Positions 45,301-56,314 of a stretch of DNA of 64,000 nt are shown in pieces. Each line of letters begins with the position of its first letter. The first letter of the stretch is position 1. The position numbers and the translations under genes are program-made. Where the stretch lies: contig CM060734.1 of assembly GCA_030704615.1 (NCBI GenBank), positions 28,538,042 to 28,602,041 of the forward strand. Reading direction: 5' to 3'. This DNA is from Takakia lepidozioides (Eukaryota; Streptophyta; Takakiopsida; Takakiales; Takakiaceae). Under the pieces are notes generated by a model. It was not told the DNA's origin. It saw nothing but the letters and a program-made list of their open reading frames with translations, and ran no database searches.

Positions 45301-48174
45301 TCTCGTCCCATACTTCTAAAAGTTCCCCTTGTGTAATTTCATCTTCATCTAAGTACAGGCCAGTACCCTTGTCTGGCTCTCCTGACAAGAGAGGACTGGT
45401 GGGTTCTGTGTTTGCAGGAGAAAGCTCTATTCCACTCTCTTCGTTGTCCACAGGAGCAAGGTCTCTCAGTTTCTGTTGTTCTTCCTCAAATAAGGAAGAA
45501 GATGTGGAAGTACTTGTGGACCTGCAATTCGCAATTAGACAACATAGAATCTGAGTTGGAGCAATGCTCACAAATATCTCTTTCAGCAACGCAGATATGT
45601 GATCTGGAGCAACTACATGTGAGCTGTGAGAGTGTGTCTCTCAACCTCTAAATGCCAGTCTCTCTCTCCCTTCCCTCCTCTCTGACATCTCCCAGCATAT
45701 CAGCTTTTCTGGCTGAAATTAGTGGATTTACACTTCTTTGCACATATCTTCTACATTTCTATGGCTCTGAATCGTTGTGAAAAGGCCTGCAATGTCCAGG
45801 TGCCAGTCACCAGGCCTCCAGGCAGCAAGTTCTCAATAAACTCCAAAAGAAAGGATAGGGTCACATTCACAACAGCATTGGCTAGAAGGAATCTCTTGTC
45901 TAAGTTACAAAGTCTGCCCAACCAACAGACGCCCGAGTTAACCAAAAACAATCCCTCGGCTCTCCAGTTTCAATCAGCATATGATGATAGCATTCCAACA
46001 ACTTGTAATGTTGAGGTGTACTGCTCTGATATGCAGAGAACATACTCAATTCATTTGCACCCGCACATGCAAAATACAATGTGTGGGCACTTACAGAGAG
46101 TCTGTTCTCCTTTTTCCATCTGTTCCCCCATCAGATCCAGCCTCTACAAGTGTATCCAAGGGCATCATTCCAGGTGTTGCCCACACCTGCCCCCCGTTAG
46201 ACGTCTCATGCTTAGGAGTTGTGGGCGGCTGGGCCTTGGGAAGACTTGGTTCATCCCCACTTTCAGCACCGCTGGCTTCATAAGCCATTGAATCCTTGTA
46301 GTATTGTGCATATTGCTGCGTATTCATGTCTAGACAGTCCTGGTATAGCTTGTTCAGTAGCTCCAGTCGCAATACCTGTTCCTTCCTCAGTTCTCTTGTT
46401 GGCCCCTGGGCATAGCGAAAACTCGCCGTCAGGAAACTTTACGAGCTGACCACTGCATAACTGTACTCCTGACAAATCCTAGACTGAAGTTTCTCAGGTG
46501 GAGCTCAGCAGAAGAGCACCAATGATGGGGTAAAGTTTGGCCAGAACTCAGGGTTGCTGTCAAACTACAGATAAATTTTGAAGTCTCCTTCTCAGCAACT
46601 TTCCCATGGAAACTGCCAACAAGGCTCTGTTGCAAAGTTATTGACAGCATGAGAACACTCAGTCCACCAAAAGGACGTCTTAGTGTTCATTTCCTGCAAC
46701 AAAGAGCCCCCCAACCACTTACTTCATCCTGTGTCTCAGGTGTGTGTTGTCCTTTCTTGCTCTCTACCTGCCTCCCTCTCTCAATCACACATCATAACTT
46801 GGTTACAGCACCACCTCTGCATTAGGCAGTCATTGAAAGTGCAAAGATTGAGGCCGGAGCCAACTTACCCCAGTTTTGATAGAATCCCCACTCTCCTCCA
46901 GCTTCTGCCTGCCTTCCTTGTGAGCATATGTCTTTGATGAATGAGAGGCCTTCATTATGTTGTCAGACTCCCCCTGGTACCAGATTTTGATGTTGGCAAG
47001 GTGGGGAAGAAAGATTTGTTCCCAGAGGTCAGGTGCAAAATCCAGGCGAGCATAGGTGGGGTCTATGAGGAACATCTCAAGCAGATGGCCGGCTACATAG
47101 AAATCTTCATTGCGAAGCTTCCACACAAAGGCAAGGTAGAGGTGAGCCCACGCAGCAAGATAAGTGTTGGGGACACCAGCAGTAAACCGTTTTGGATCGA
47201 GCAATGCCGGCACCTGTTGAAGTCAATCATTCTTCTTAGATCTGCAGATAGTGTGTCAAGAGATATCCCTCACTATCCAACTTGTCCATCTTTTGAAGGC
47301 CCCAAAAGACCTGGAAATCTATATGCTGAGAGCTCACAGCCCAACAGACTGTCGTTGAGGGTTTGCCGGAGTTCAGCCAAACTATTCAACCATCTATGAT
47401 TATGCACCATCCAAGGGGTAGGCTTCAGTAACAACTATTGAATGGCCAATAACCAGGTGGGGAGTATGCAAGAGCATTTCTTCCTTTTATTTGTGCTTCC
47501 TCTCCATGACATTACATCCAGCACTCAAGACCCCATTGTCTGGACTTTATCATTTGCTCCCATGAATTGTAAGAGAAAGCTTTCCAATTGCTCTGAGACA
47601 GGAAGAAAGTGATTTCTGCCCCAATTTTGTAGTGGCCGATTGAAAACTCCGTCGTGCAAGCGTGGACGTGCAATGCGGCAAATCATTATAATTTCACTGT
47701 TCCCAACACTCGCCATGAAAAGAGGTGAAGCGTGTGACGTTGAATCAGGTGGGGTCAGAGAGTTTGTATACTTCCACGTGAAGAAAGGGAAATCTCCCTA
47801 GCTATGATTGCAGTTCTGGGAGTTGGAATGCATACCTGTAGCATCTTCTCGGAATGCTCCAAACGAGCTGCCCGGGCTTCGTGGTTGGTGGTCTTCAGAG
47901 CAGATTCCAATCCCTCAATACCCCAATCTAGATTGGCCAGTACTGCCTGCTCAGGGTATTGCACTTTCAATCCAGATTCCAACTGCAGCCTCCCTGAGCA
48001 TTTCCTCTTCACAGCTTGCCGACTCTCATTGTGCAAAAGGTTGGATAGAGCCCATCCTCCCATGACCGAGATTACTGCCCGAACTACTGTTGTATCTAGC
48101 TGAGTTGTCTCCACAGGTACCACCCGGCGATCCAAATTCTCGTGGTTTGTCATGGGCTCTCTCAGCTGTGCCAT
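30850..48174 (-). CDS. LIN/CERBERUS-like U-box and WD40 E3 ubiquitin ligase, multi-exon
   Basis: Exons read on the minus strand: 48174-47836 (ATG start), 47213-46869, 46375-46095, about 45522-44999, about 42385-41498, 39944-38830, about 38511-38326, 38087-37943, 37160-36906, 36076-35767, 34734-34612, 34269-34138, 33991-33869, 33500-33360, 31901-31758 and 30966-30850. Most have GT/AG ends. The order (N-terminal LIN domain, U-box, ARM-like helices, WD40 blades) is that of the LIN/CERBERUS family of E3 ligases, best known for root symbiosis in legumes; other members act elsewhere. The protein should transfer ubiquitin to unknown substrates recognised by the WD40 part. The final exon was not found. 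Introns reach 1.9 kb and hold many retroelement pieces. Confidence 0.8.
32000..33255 (-). mobile_element. LINE fragment (RT to C-terminus) in a LIN-gene intron
   Basis: On the minus strand: GFQRNRGCIDHIFILSQTIL, HGVALGGTLSPLLFNVFINQ (the RT G-x-x-L-SP motif), IPAFIFADVF (where F/Y-ADD is expected), then SYTYLGVEFSSSCNWDARLY. Stops interrupt the frame and the second catalytic Asp is lost. It is 5'-truncated and begins close to an ATTTC-type microsatellite (33255-33285), which fits an insertion into, or beside, an older LINE tail. Confidence 0.7.
33284..33318. repeat. (GA)n microsatellite
   Basis: About 34 bp of alternating GA next to aaatgaaatgaaatgaaatgg. It lies in the intron after exon 33500-33360. 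Confidence 0.95.
38830..39944 (-). CDS. LIN-like gene, U-box exon
   Basis: Acceptor tcagtgcag, donor aag|gtaaaa. The U-box reads KHFVCPITDQHFDEPVTLET then GQTYERLAIQEWLDRGNTSC and PITHQPLTSLILPRTNYVLK. These are the conserved hydrophobic and Pro residues that bind E2 enzymes. It is followed by Arg/Ser-rich sequence and then ARM/HEAT-like helices with ATVCLLSELIF and AAVLLYLLKAGA. The downstream exons 38511-35767 continue the helical repeats. Confidence 0.88.
40080..40720 (+). repeat. Cluster of degenerate LINE-tail-like units
   Basis: Four loose repeats share a Cys-type core such as cctgtgaacgttataaagg (40130), gaagttatgaagtaccattt (40420), gacgttatacagtgcctttc (40540) and gtggatgttatagaagac (40675), mostly followed by a CATTT-like run. 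They resemble, on the plus strand, the hairpin tails found at 44150, 43760, 34460 and 33270. Confidence 0.4.
41498..42385 (-). CDS. LIN-like gene, exon with acidic module copy 2
   Basis: Acceptor atcctgcag, donor atagag|gtgctc. It encodes GTGLTIDGEEITQRQLLQIW and DCQGITVEELSELV, homologous to copy 1, followed by about 200 low-complexity Ser/Glu-rich residues. I know of no such module in the legume proteins; this is probably a lineage-specific linker. Confidence 0.65.
42512..42523. other. 12-bp target site duplication, left copy
   Basis: CATACAACAGAA here is repeated exactly at 43707-43718. The two copies bracket the 5S-derived element and the TRIM array nested in it. Confidence 0.75.
42644..43568 (-). 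mobile_element. TRIM retrotransposon array: five tRNA-bearing LTRs and four internals
   Basis: LTRs at 42644-42782, 42859-43003, 43080-43224, 43301-about 43360 (truncated) and 43425-43568 begin TGTTGG and end CCAACA. Between full LTRs are 76-bp internals. Read on the minus strand, each internal starts TGGTATCAGAGC, the classic initiator-Met primer binding site, and ends TTGAGGGGGAG, a polypurine tract. There is no coding capacity, as expected of a TRIM. Each full LTR carries a tRNA-like sequence with a D-arm (GTAGCTCAGTGGTAGAGC) and a T-arm (CTAGGTTCAATCCCTAG). TGACT flanks the whole array, so one insertion was expanded by LTR recombination. Confidence 0.85.
43586..43702 (-). rRNA. 5S rRNA-like sequence (SINE head)
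   Basis: On the minus strand CCATCAGAACTCTGAAGTTA then AGCACC...GGGCC and TAGTACTGGGATGGGTGACC match conserved 5S rRNA blocks, including the A box and C box of the internal promoter. Length is about 117 nt against the usual 120. Several changes at the ends suggest it is not a working 5S gene. Its position inside a 12-bp target duplication argues for a SINE head. Confidence 0.8.
44130..44290 (-). mobile_element. LINE 3' end with hairpin and (CATTT)n tail
   Basis: On the minus strand the LINE C-terminus (VVPEPLFTNFQNPKALALLG) is followed by CTTTAGCATCTTTGTGCAGA then TGCTATAAAGTGTC, an 11-bp stem-loop, and then repeated CATTT. This is how 3' ends of several non-LTR clades look. Confidence 0.6.
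44341..44935 (-). mobile_element. LINE C-terminal fragment in a LIN-gene intron
   Basis: The minus-strand frame encodes CQCLMWGWPEDDIHFLIQC, the zinc-binding segment after RT in many LINEs, then the same VVPEPLFTNFQNPKALALLG end as the neighbouring copy at 44130-44290. Sequence at 44700-44930 is homologous to 32090-32350, linking it to the same family as the RT fragment at 32000-33255. Confidence 0.65.
44999..45522 (-). CDS. LIN-like gene, exon with acidic module copy 1
   Basis: Acceptor gaattgcag and donor acagag|gtactc. It encodes an acidic, Ser-rich segment containing GTGLYLDEDEITQGELLEVW and DKDGRGITSKKLCELV. The same module occurs again in the next exon at 41498-42385, and both exons end with a matching donor context, so one exon is a duplicate of the other. 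Confidence 0.7.
47836..48174 (-). CDS. LIN-like gene, first coding exon
   Basis: ATG at 48174 follows no upstream in-frame coding sequence. The exon encodes VVRAVISVMGGWALSNLLHN and a helical region, and ends at a ctacag|gtatgc donor. The next exon (47213-46869) has LAAWAHLYLAFVWKLRNEDF and DFAPDLWEQIFLPHLANI, typical of the LIN-family N-terminal helical domain. Confidence 0.7.
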
Positions 48175-48699
48175 AAGACATCACCAAGGTTAATAGATAG
48201 ATGAGCTGCGACCCGTTCACATTCACGTATCTGGTGGCACACCGCAGTGATTTGAGTGGAGCTGAGTCCTCTGTAACTCTCTGGAAAATGCCATCATTGG
48301 ATCACCTCGACACTGGCGACACTGAAGAGCTCAATCTTTATTGCAGTATGTCTTCCTTCTACACGATTGGCAAGGAATCCCTATCCATTCAATGGAAACA
48401 ATATGTACCTCATGTCTTCCAGCCATCACTTCCTCTGTCCCTGAATTACCTAGACTACCTCTCAGGTGTCCCAAAACAGGCAGCCACGCCGCCTTCACAT
48501 GCAAGCACATTATCCGAAATTTCCAAAACTTCTTGATCCCGGAACCACTCTACCATCCCCACCGAAAGCCTCAGTCACCGAGACCAAGCGATGTAGGAAG
48601 AGAGACGGGCTCTCACCCATAAAACGGAGCGAACAAAATACAGAATTCCGCTATGCATTGGACGGTTCGCGCTCACAACACAGAATCACTTAAAAGAGT

Positions 48700-49250
48700 C
48701 CCTTGCTGTGAGCGGAACAGCGATTGACCACGGCTGCTTGTCCGCTTGTGAGAAACAGCTCATCTAGCAGAGAGAAGCAGTGCATCTCAACCTTGGTAAC
48801 AAGAGCCACAGAAGAGAAAGCAGCTGGAGGAACAGTAAGAAACCTCCACCCTGGCCAGCGAACGAGCGAGAGACAAAACCCGACTACTCCCACACTCGCG
48901 AGGAAGACAAACCAAAACCCAAGCCCGCAGGGGAGCCACAGTGTCAGACGTCTTTCTGTCATCCCACGCCATCGCTCTTCCGTCCGTCGCCGGCGCCGTC
49001 GACCTCGTCTGGGGCCTGCGGCGGAAACTGCGACAGCGTCATACAGGCTCGGGCCAGCCGCGGCCCAGGCTCGGACGCCCTCAGCGACGAGGGGCCGAGG
49101 GCGAGCGACCGCGCGCGGCGCGGTCAGGCGCGGCCCGACCGCGGACTGGCGGGCAGCCGGCTGTCGGCAGCTTCGCAGCAAAATCTGGCGCCAAATTCAA
49201 AACTGCTGCCCGCCTTTAATGCCCCTCATTCCCCCTTTACCGCCCTCCCC
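48700..49250. promoter_or_regulatory. GC-rich region upstream of the LIN-like gene
   Basis: Between about 48930 and 49180 the sequence is strongly GC- and CpG-rich (gtcgccggcgccgtcgacc and similar), unlike the flanks. It starts about 550 bp upstream of the LIN ATG and may be the promoter/5' UTR, possibly bidirectional. Long open frames here on both strands follow from the composition and are not supported as genes. Confidence 0.45.
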
Positions 49251-50700
49251 ACATGCTCGGGCGCTCTGACATCCATCGACATCCACCCGCGCACGGTCCC
49301 CCGATCGCAGAATTCATCCATACATCCATCCCTTCCACACGTGCGACTCTGGACGGATGACTCCACTCCGCTGATTTCATCCACAGACCCACCCTGGCCC
49401 CTCCATTATTTGGAGGAATGCCAAGCTCCAAAGAAAGTCTGGCAATGGGCCCTACATCCCTATTCACACCCATCGACTTTGAAAACATGGCCCCCTCCGT
49501 TTCACCCTCTGCCACTCTCGGGCCCATGACAACGTCTCAAACAGTTCGTCGGCGGAATCAACTCAGTTGCTGGATAGTTATGCGAAGCACCTTTCGGTTT
49601 TTTATTCCCACAAGTCTTCTCACAATTGCGTGTGCGGAGTTGACCGTATTCAGGTTCGTGACATGCACCACCAACTTATGCATGTAGGTACTTACGCTCG
49701 CAAACGACGCGGATCACAACACCACAGTGTCGGTTCAACATTCTCCTTTGCCCGAGTGCTCATCCGGATTGTCCGCTCACAAGTGCGACGGATAAATCCA
49801 CAAAATATGCGTGACATCGATGACTTCCGCGCACGCCAATGCTCCCCTTAAAACTTCTAGAATCCCAAAAAGAATAAAGGAACGTTGCGCCTTCCAACGC
49901 ATCCAACTGGACGCCAGGATTTGAACCCCAGATCACGTGGGTGGGTGGCAGGCGTAGGTTAAAGCGTGTTGTGGGCGGCCAGAGCCACAAACATAACTGG
50001 GCTTATTAACTGAGCCTAACTGAGCGCAGTTAAGTTAGTGTGCAGTGATGTCACATCGCTGGCTGTGTCACGCCATCCCTGCCAGGCCGTCCTCATCACT
50101 CTCCCCCACCCACCCCCCCTTCTCTCTTCTAACTTCACTCCTTTTCTCTGCTCCTCTCTGTGTGCCAAGTCTGGTGTGGGCAGAAAGCTTGTGTGTGCAG
50201 GGCTGCTGTTTCGGTGGTCCTTGTCATCACCAGCAACTGCAGTTGTTGGCATGCTGCAATGTGAGGACTGATATGGCAGCTTGAGCTCTTCACTTGCAGT
50301 GTACTGTAAAATTCCCTTTGAAAGGGAGAGCATAGGTACTGGCCTCTTGGCTTCTTACATAATATCAGCCCACAGGGCCAACTCTGCCCCAAGTTATGGT
50401 GGTCCTCAGACTGATGATGACGATAATAGTTATGACAGTCACATCAAACTTTCTATGATGCAATGGATCATTGTCAAAAATGACAGCCAGTGCAAGATTG
50501 GGTCTCCTCTCCTAGGCTCTTGGAGGGGGTTTGGAATTGTGCAGGAGCACAATCCCCGGTTACAGAGGTAATTTGTTTGAAAACGGAAATATAAGTCATA
50601 AACGGACATACGTTATGGTAATGCAATTACATGGTAGGTGTTTAGTGTTTACATATGTATACATATACGAGGACGGAACTGGTTCAACTGCAACAACTTT
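49251..50700. other. Non-coding stretch
   Basis: No supported gene. At 49895-49925 minus-strand sequence resembles a tRNA T-arm (ctggggttcaaatcctgg) with a pyrimidine-rich tail, but no A box is evident, so it is only a possible SINE relic. Confidence 0.35.
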
Positions 50701-50712
50701 GTTATATGTATC

Positions 50713-51621
50713 AATGTTGGACTGGTACATAGGGCATGGCCGGGCATCAACTAGGGTATCAACCGACCCAGCTGGTATTGGCTGTTGTAATAATATTAGG
50801 GTTAAATAACCGAACAGCCTGATATTGACAAGTCCAATACCTAGCTCAATACCCTACATAGGCTAGTATTGACAAAGGCAATACCCGTGCTACAAAAACA
50901 AGGACTATAGACTTGGTATAGCATCTAGATATGAAGTTGGGGCTGGTGCACAAGTCAGGGGTAGGGCATGTCCGGCCCCAAGGGCACGCCACTATTTTTC
51001 ATTTTTTAGCACATGTCGGTAGGGCAATGTCGACTGGCATTAACAACCTCGACAAATTAGTGCTAATTTTAAGGAATTGGCCGAATGATGTGCCAACAGA
51101 TTGCAAGGTTGTTGAGCAAGGGATGGATTTCTTTTTGTCGGAAGACAATATGATTGATGAGTACGAGGACCTCATTGCAGATGCTGGCATGTTTGACAAT
51201 GAGGCTTGCAATCAGTTCTCTATTAACAAAGCTCGATTCACTTTGCGTACTAAAATCTGCAACAGTATTATGTAATGCAAAGTCTGATATTTGCAACAGA
51301 ATATTTAATTTCTTTGTGAAATCAAGTATGCCTCTAAATTAAAGGCATATTACCGATTTGGTGGTTATTTTAATTTTAATTTTAATTATTTATATCCGGG
51401 TTGATAACCGGCGGTATTACGATTGGAATACCCTCCCACCCCCCCCCCCCCCCCCCCCCCACAAACAAGGAAAAAAAAAAAAAAAAAAAAAAAACTATTG
51501 ATACCCATCCACAAATCAAAAATCATACTACTATTCAGGACTGGCGGATATTAAAATTAAGTGAATATTCCAATACTGTGGAACCGGCTGGTATTAAAAA
51601 AAGTAATACTCGCCCAACACT
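50713..51621. mobile_element. Non-autonomous TIR element, same family as 55513-56314
   Basis: The left end AATGTTGGACTGGTACATAG and the right end ...CGCCCAACACT are inverted and related to the ends of the element at 55513-56314; both share tatcaactagggta near the left end. A TATGTAT match flanks the copy, though slightly offset. The interior has poly-C (51428-51459) and poly-A (51471-51494) runs and no transposase. Confidence 0.5.
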
Positions 51622-53930
51622 GGTATGTATGTGGCAGCCAACTTAACTGGTTTCAAGTCTCTCCTTCTTCTACTTCTTATAGTGAAACACAAAATCCAAC
51701 ACCCTCGCATCTTCGTCTCTAAATTTTGGTTGAGACTATAGTTGGCTATGTACATCTGCCAAGCACGGATCAAAATTATAGCGTGCAGGGAATTAAAGGT
51801 TTTCCTTGCACATCTTTTGTTGTATCATTAGTATCCCTTTGAGTCTCTTGCCATGTTCTCAAGATCCAACACATTCAACCAAAAGAGCGACCAGAGGATT
51901 CCGTTGCCACACTTGAATCCCTTCATAGCTTGCCCATATAGAGTCGACTCCCATTTAGCGTTATCGACTCATTGCATGTGCAAAGCAGGAGCCTATGCAT
52001 TAAGATAAAAAGTCATACCAAGGATTGAAGTATACAGAGTGTGAATTAGCCGAAGTATAATAGAATTGAGTATAAAATGTCAGCAGGTGCATAATGTATA
52101 ATGGTATCTGTTTATGCATCAGAGACTACATGTAGAGTCTTTCCGACAGCCAAGATTGGGGCCAAAAAACATAGAAGCGCTAACATATAATATGGATGAA
52201 CCGGATGAAAATGGATGAAAATGTGACATTTATTTCACGGGCAGTATGACAATGTTCATTTAAGATAATAGATAAACAGATAGAAAAGTTTTACTTTAAA
52301 TTATTGAGAGGAAAAAAATTGAAACCAGTAAGGGAGAAGTTGCACTGTCAAGGGCATGGAAATGCTGTCCGGGTTGAAAATCACTACGAATTTCCTTCCA
52401 AATGTTACTATCTACACTTTGCTGGTGAAATTTCTGTAGCACCGAATATAAATTGAGAAGAGCTTATTGATTTACTAGAAATCGGCAGTTTCAAGGATGC
52501 AGTAAGGAGGTTTTCTTTCCCTGAGCTAGCACCAGTTATCCAACATTGTAGAAATGGTGTATAACTTATGTGTATTCGTAGGTCCAAGGATACCAAGGAT
52601 ACCAAGGATACCTGCGGTCTGGTTAGGACCCTTGGAAGCATGGAGGTCACCGGCTACTACCAGCCTTGTGTGCCATGGAGCTCTCCTAGGATATTGGAGT
52701 GGCGGCAAGTTGCTTCTCTTGTTCTATAATTGTGGCAAGTGATTATTTCAACACTTGATGAAAGCGGTGATTTCGACACATTAAAGAAATTGAACAAAGG
52801 ATATATGCTTAAGGAACCCTTGATCACAAGAATTGTTTGTAAAAGGGGCTTTAATTTTTTTCCCCGAATAATCTGTAATAAAATCTAACCAGGGCCTCTG
52901 TCCCCTGTTTCTTTTTTTTCTTTCTTTTTTAAAACGTTTGTATTGCTGTAACTGCATGAATCCATCGTGCAAGATAAAACAACACTATCAGTATAACTGA
53001 ACAAATAGAATGGTGTTGAAAATGCTTGAAACCAAAAAATCTTTGAACTCTGAAAAAGGAAAGGGCGTGAAACATTCTGGGCATGGAGATGATTGGAACA
53101 TGGAGGTTTGCTATCAATGTTGACAGTGAATTAGACAATCTTGTAATCTCACGGGCTTATCATCCGCAAGACATTTTGCGGAGTCACTTTGCAAGCCCTG
53201 GCGCTGTCAACGGGTACAGGGTGCAAAATAAGGGATAGTTGGTGCATTTTTAAACAGGGGATGGTAGCAAGATATAAGCAAATATTGGGCATGAAGCAAC
53301 GGGTAGGCATGTTTAAGTGGCTCTGAGAACCGGGTACCCCTAGTTTGTCATTAATAAGCTGGAAGTGGCCCCCCATACCTTACCAGAGAGGTAATGTGTG
53401 GCGGCTAGGGTGCATTTTTGGTTTAGAGACTGGTATAGTTAGGGTAGATTCTGAAAGTGCAAATATGAGAGAAAAACAATAAAGAATGGGTCATTTCAAC
53501 TCTATTTTAAGAATAGAGAAAATCTATTTTAAGACTGGAGAAATGATGGGCCATTCTATCTAAGAATGGAAAATGGTTATTTCAACTCTATTTCAGGAAT
53601 TGGAGTTGATCATTTCAACTGTTGAAATGAGTCCTTCAAGTCTATTTTAAGAAATAAAATTGGTCATTTCAACTATAAAGTCATATAAACTCTATTTTAA
53701 GATGGAGAAATGATCGGTCATTCTATCTAAGCATGGAAAATGAGTCATTTCAACTCTATTTTTAGGAATTGGAATTGATATTGAAATTAGTCTTTCATTT
53801 CTATTACTCTGATTTCATATAAAACTGGTGTAGAAGCATATCGCGCCGTAATGGAATACAAAATAGCGCATCGGAAATGTAATTTCCAGTAGAATTTTCA
53901 GCCTTGAGTACGGATAGCGTGACATAATAA
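51622..53930. other. Non-coding stretch with simple repeats
   Basis: No supported gene. Holds three copies of aaggatacc at 52586-52612, a plus-strand LINE tail near 52840-52930, and at 53480-53800 two diverged copies of a roughly 170-bp unit built from tcatttcaactctattttaa and gaaatgat. Confidence 0.4.
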
Positions 53931-53937
53931 AAATACA

Positions 53938-54171
53938 CCAACAGTCAGTAGCTCAGTTGGTTAAGTGCACTGAGTGCCACCCAGATGATTCTGGGGTCAA
54001 ATCTTGCTACTTGATGGGTGTGGTATTCTCTTCTCCCCCTCTTGGGCGGTGTCCCACTTGTTCGTCTCCATGGCGCATAAATGAAAGAGGTTATTTTCTC
54101 CTCTCACTATTCAGGGGCATGATTTGTGAGTTGTCGCTCCCAGGTGTTTCCCTTTTTTTTCTTTTTTTTTT
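53938..54171 (+). mobile_element. tRNA-derived SINE
   Basis: The head has AGTAGCTCAGTTGGTTAAGT (D-arm/A box) and GGGGTCAAATCTTGC (T-arm/B box). The body contains gggcggtgtccc and the 3' end is a pyrimidine run (ttttttttctttttttttt). AAATACA flanks it at 53931-53937 and 54172-54178. A similar body segment lies at 24195-24275. A partner LINE is needed for movement. Confidence 0.65.
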
Positions 54172-54659
54172 AAATACATGTGGACATAAAACTTGTCGGT
54201 CGTTACACCAGCTCATATACCAGCCACCTGATACTAATACTGCTAAGAAGGTTATAATGAAGACCAATCCACCAATAAACTTCAACTTCAAGAGAGAGAA
54301 AGAGGAAATGTATAGCCGGACCTAAAACATAACTAGATCCCAATGCCAATGGCCCCTTGCGGTTGTCCCTTGCGCTTGCCATTCGTGCGTGCCCTTCCCA
54401 CCTTGCTGCCAAAATCGACTCTCCCCCTTCTCTTGGAGTCCCTCTTATGCGCTCCCTATCTGGACCCTCCATCTCTCCACAAACTCCCTCTTTAGCTATA
54501 AGCTTGCCAAAATGACCGCGCCACACCTATAGGTCCTCCTCCAATCTAGAACCTTCCCTAGCCAACTTTGGCATGCTATAGCCACCTTTATTCGGACAGT
54601 TTGCTAGATGTCCAATTTTCTTTGCTTATTTTAAGAAATGAAATTGGTCATTTCACCTA

Positions 54660-55010
54660 TACTAGGGGTAACCTGTGCCGTTGGCCCAAGCGTTGAGTGT
54701 CATCTAAGCCCAAGTGTGCCCAAGTGTAAGATCTTCTAGTGCGTTTCCTATGTCGAGGCCCAAGTGCGACCTCTAGTGTAGCCTATGCCATTGGCCCATG
54801 TGTGAAGAATTGAAATCTAGACCAAGTGCAATTTCCTATGTATCCAAGTGTGTCTCCTATATCGACCGTCTAAGCCCAAGTGCAATCTTCTATTCATGTA
54901 TCCAAGTGCATCTCCCATGTAGAGGCCCAAGTGTCCAGTGTTATCTAAGCCAAGTGCAATCTCCTATGTATCCAAGTATGTCTCCCATGTCAAGGCCCAA
55001 TTTTATTTTT
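54660..55010. repeat. Degenerate minisatellite of cccaagtg units
   Basis: Repeated phrases ggcccaagtg, gtatccaagtg and tctcccatgtcgaggccc alternate irregularly at about 40-60 bp. No coding signal. Confidence 0.6.
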
Positions 55011-55512
55011 TTCATGAATTTATTGAGTAGTAATGTATCTAATCATATTGATATATCTCCGAGGCTCCAATCATTGTCCTAGGAAAGCCCACTTTGCTAT
55101 TTTTCGTGAATTTCCAGCAACCAAAAGTACTTGAAATTTCATATCTCCCACGCCGCAGGTCCAAAAACCAGACCAAGCCGGTGCACCCCTCCTCATCGAG
55201 GGCTTTCCAACATTACCAAGCACTAGGGCTAGGGCCCCGCGGTTTGGGACATCTCAACGCTACAAAACAAAACAAAACAAACAAACAAACAAACAAACGC
55301 CTCGCTTCATATATTGATGGATAGTGATTTTGTTATGGAAGCCGATAAGGAGTTGGTTTTTATTCTAGCGACGACCGAAGGTCGAGAGCTCGTTTAGTGT
55401 AGAGCAGATATAGGGTGCCATAGTGCCACATCATCGTCGCCACGTTTCGTATGTCGTCAATTTTTTTTATATCTGCCCGGACTGCCCGAAAATAACAGGG
55501 AGAGGTTGCAGC

Positions 55513-56314
55513 AAGTGTTGGACCGGTATATAGGTCTGGGGCGGGTATCAACTAGGGTAAGGGTAATGGTATGAACGATCATATCAGGCGGGTACGTGCA
55601 AGGGCAAGACCCGGCAATACCCAAGTGGGGCAGGATACATGGACTTCTAAAACCCTAGCACAAACCAGACCAGTATGGTCTTCTTCCTCGCGCTACCACT
55701 CCAATACCATGTATGCGCCGGTTTAAGGGAGAGGATGCAGGGGTAGGGTTTAGGGTAGTTTTCATTAGGAGCATTTTAAATACAATGTATTAGTTTCTGC
55801 TCTTCAAGAGTGATAGAGAAGAGTTAGGGGCCCTTTGGGCTATTCAAATTGCCATCTCTATATTGAAATGGGCCATTTGGTCTATTCAAATGGCCATTTG
55901 AATGGAATGAGCCATTTGAATAGTTCAAATGGCCATCTTATTTTTGGTATCCCTGTCGTACTACCTTCGTGGCCGCCGGTTATTTTTTCCCTGTTATTGG
56001 TTGGAATTTACTATGTGTTCCTTGGCCTCGGCCTTTCATTCTTAATATGATTTAAAGGGCCTCTTTTTTTTCTTTTTTTTCTTTTTTTTAAGGAGTTAGA
56101 TAGAATTGCACTAGTGCAGGTGGTACCAGACCCTGGCACATACCAGGCTGGTATGATTTTTAAAATTTTGTTTTATACCATACCATATACCATACCAGGC
56201 TGCCAAATTTACACATCATTTGTTACCAGTACCATACTGGTTTGAGAAATTCAACTCTACCCCCAATACCTTTACCCTAGTGATATCAACAAACCATGAT
56301 ACCAGTCCAACACT
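55513..56314. mobile_element. Non-autonomous TIR element with 9-bp target duplication
   Basis: The left end AAGTGTTGGACCGGTATA and right end GATACCAGTCCAACACT are inverted repeats. GGTTGCAGC is duplicated exactly at 55504-55512 and 56315-56323. Nine base pairs is typical of Mutator-like elements (hAT gives eight). No transposase is encoded; it would depend on one elsewhere. It contains the perfect 20-bp palindrome at 55884-55903. Confidence 0.75.

Noticed and set aside
48690-49529. Overlapping long frames upstream of the LIN-like gene
   Set aside because: They coincide with a GC-rich region on both strands, lack domains, and look like composition effects in a promoter.
49895-49990. tRNA gene or SINE on the minus strand
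   Set aside because: A T-arm-like segment is present but no D-arm or A box is seen and no target duplication was found.
51428-51494. Poly-C then poly-A as a retroelement tail
   Set aside because: The runs lie within the TIR element and have no SINE or LINE body before them; run lengths may also be assembly-sensitive.
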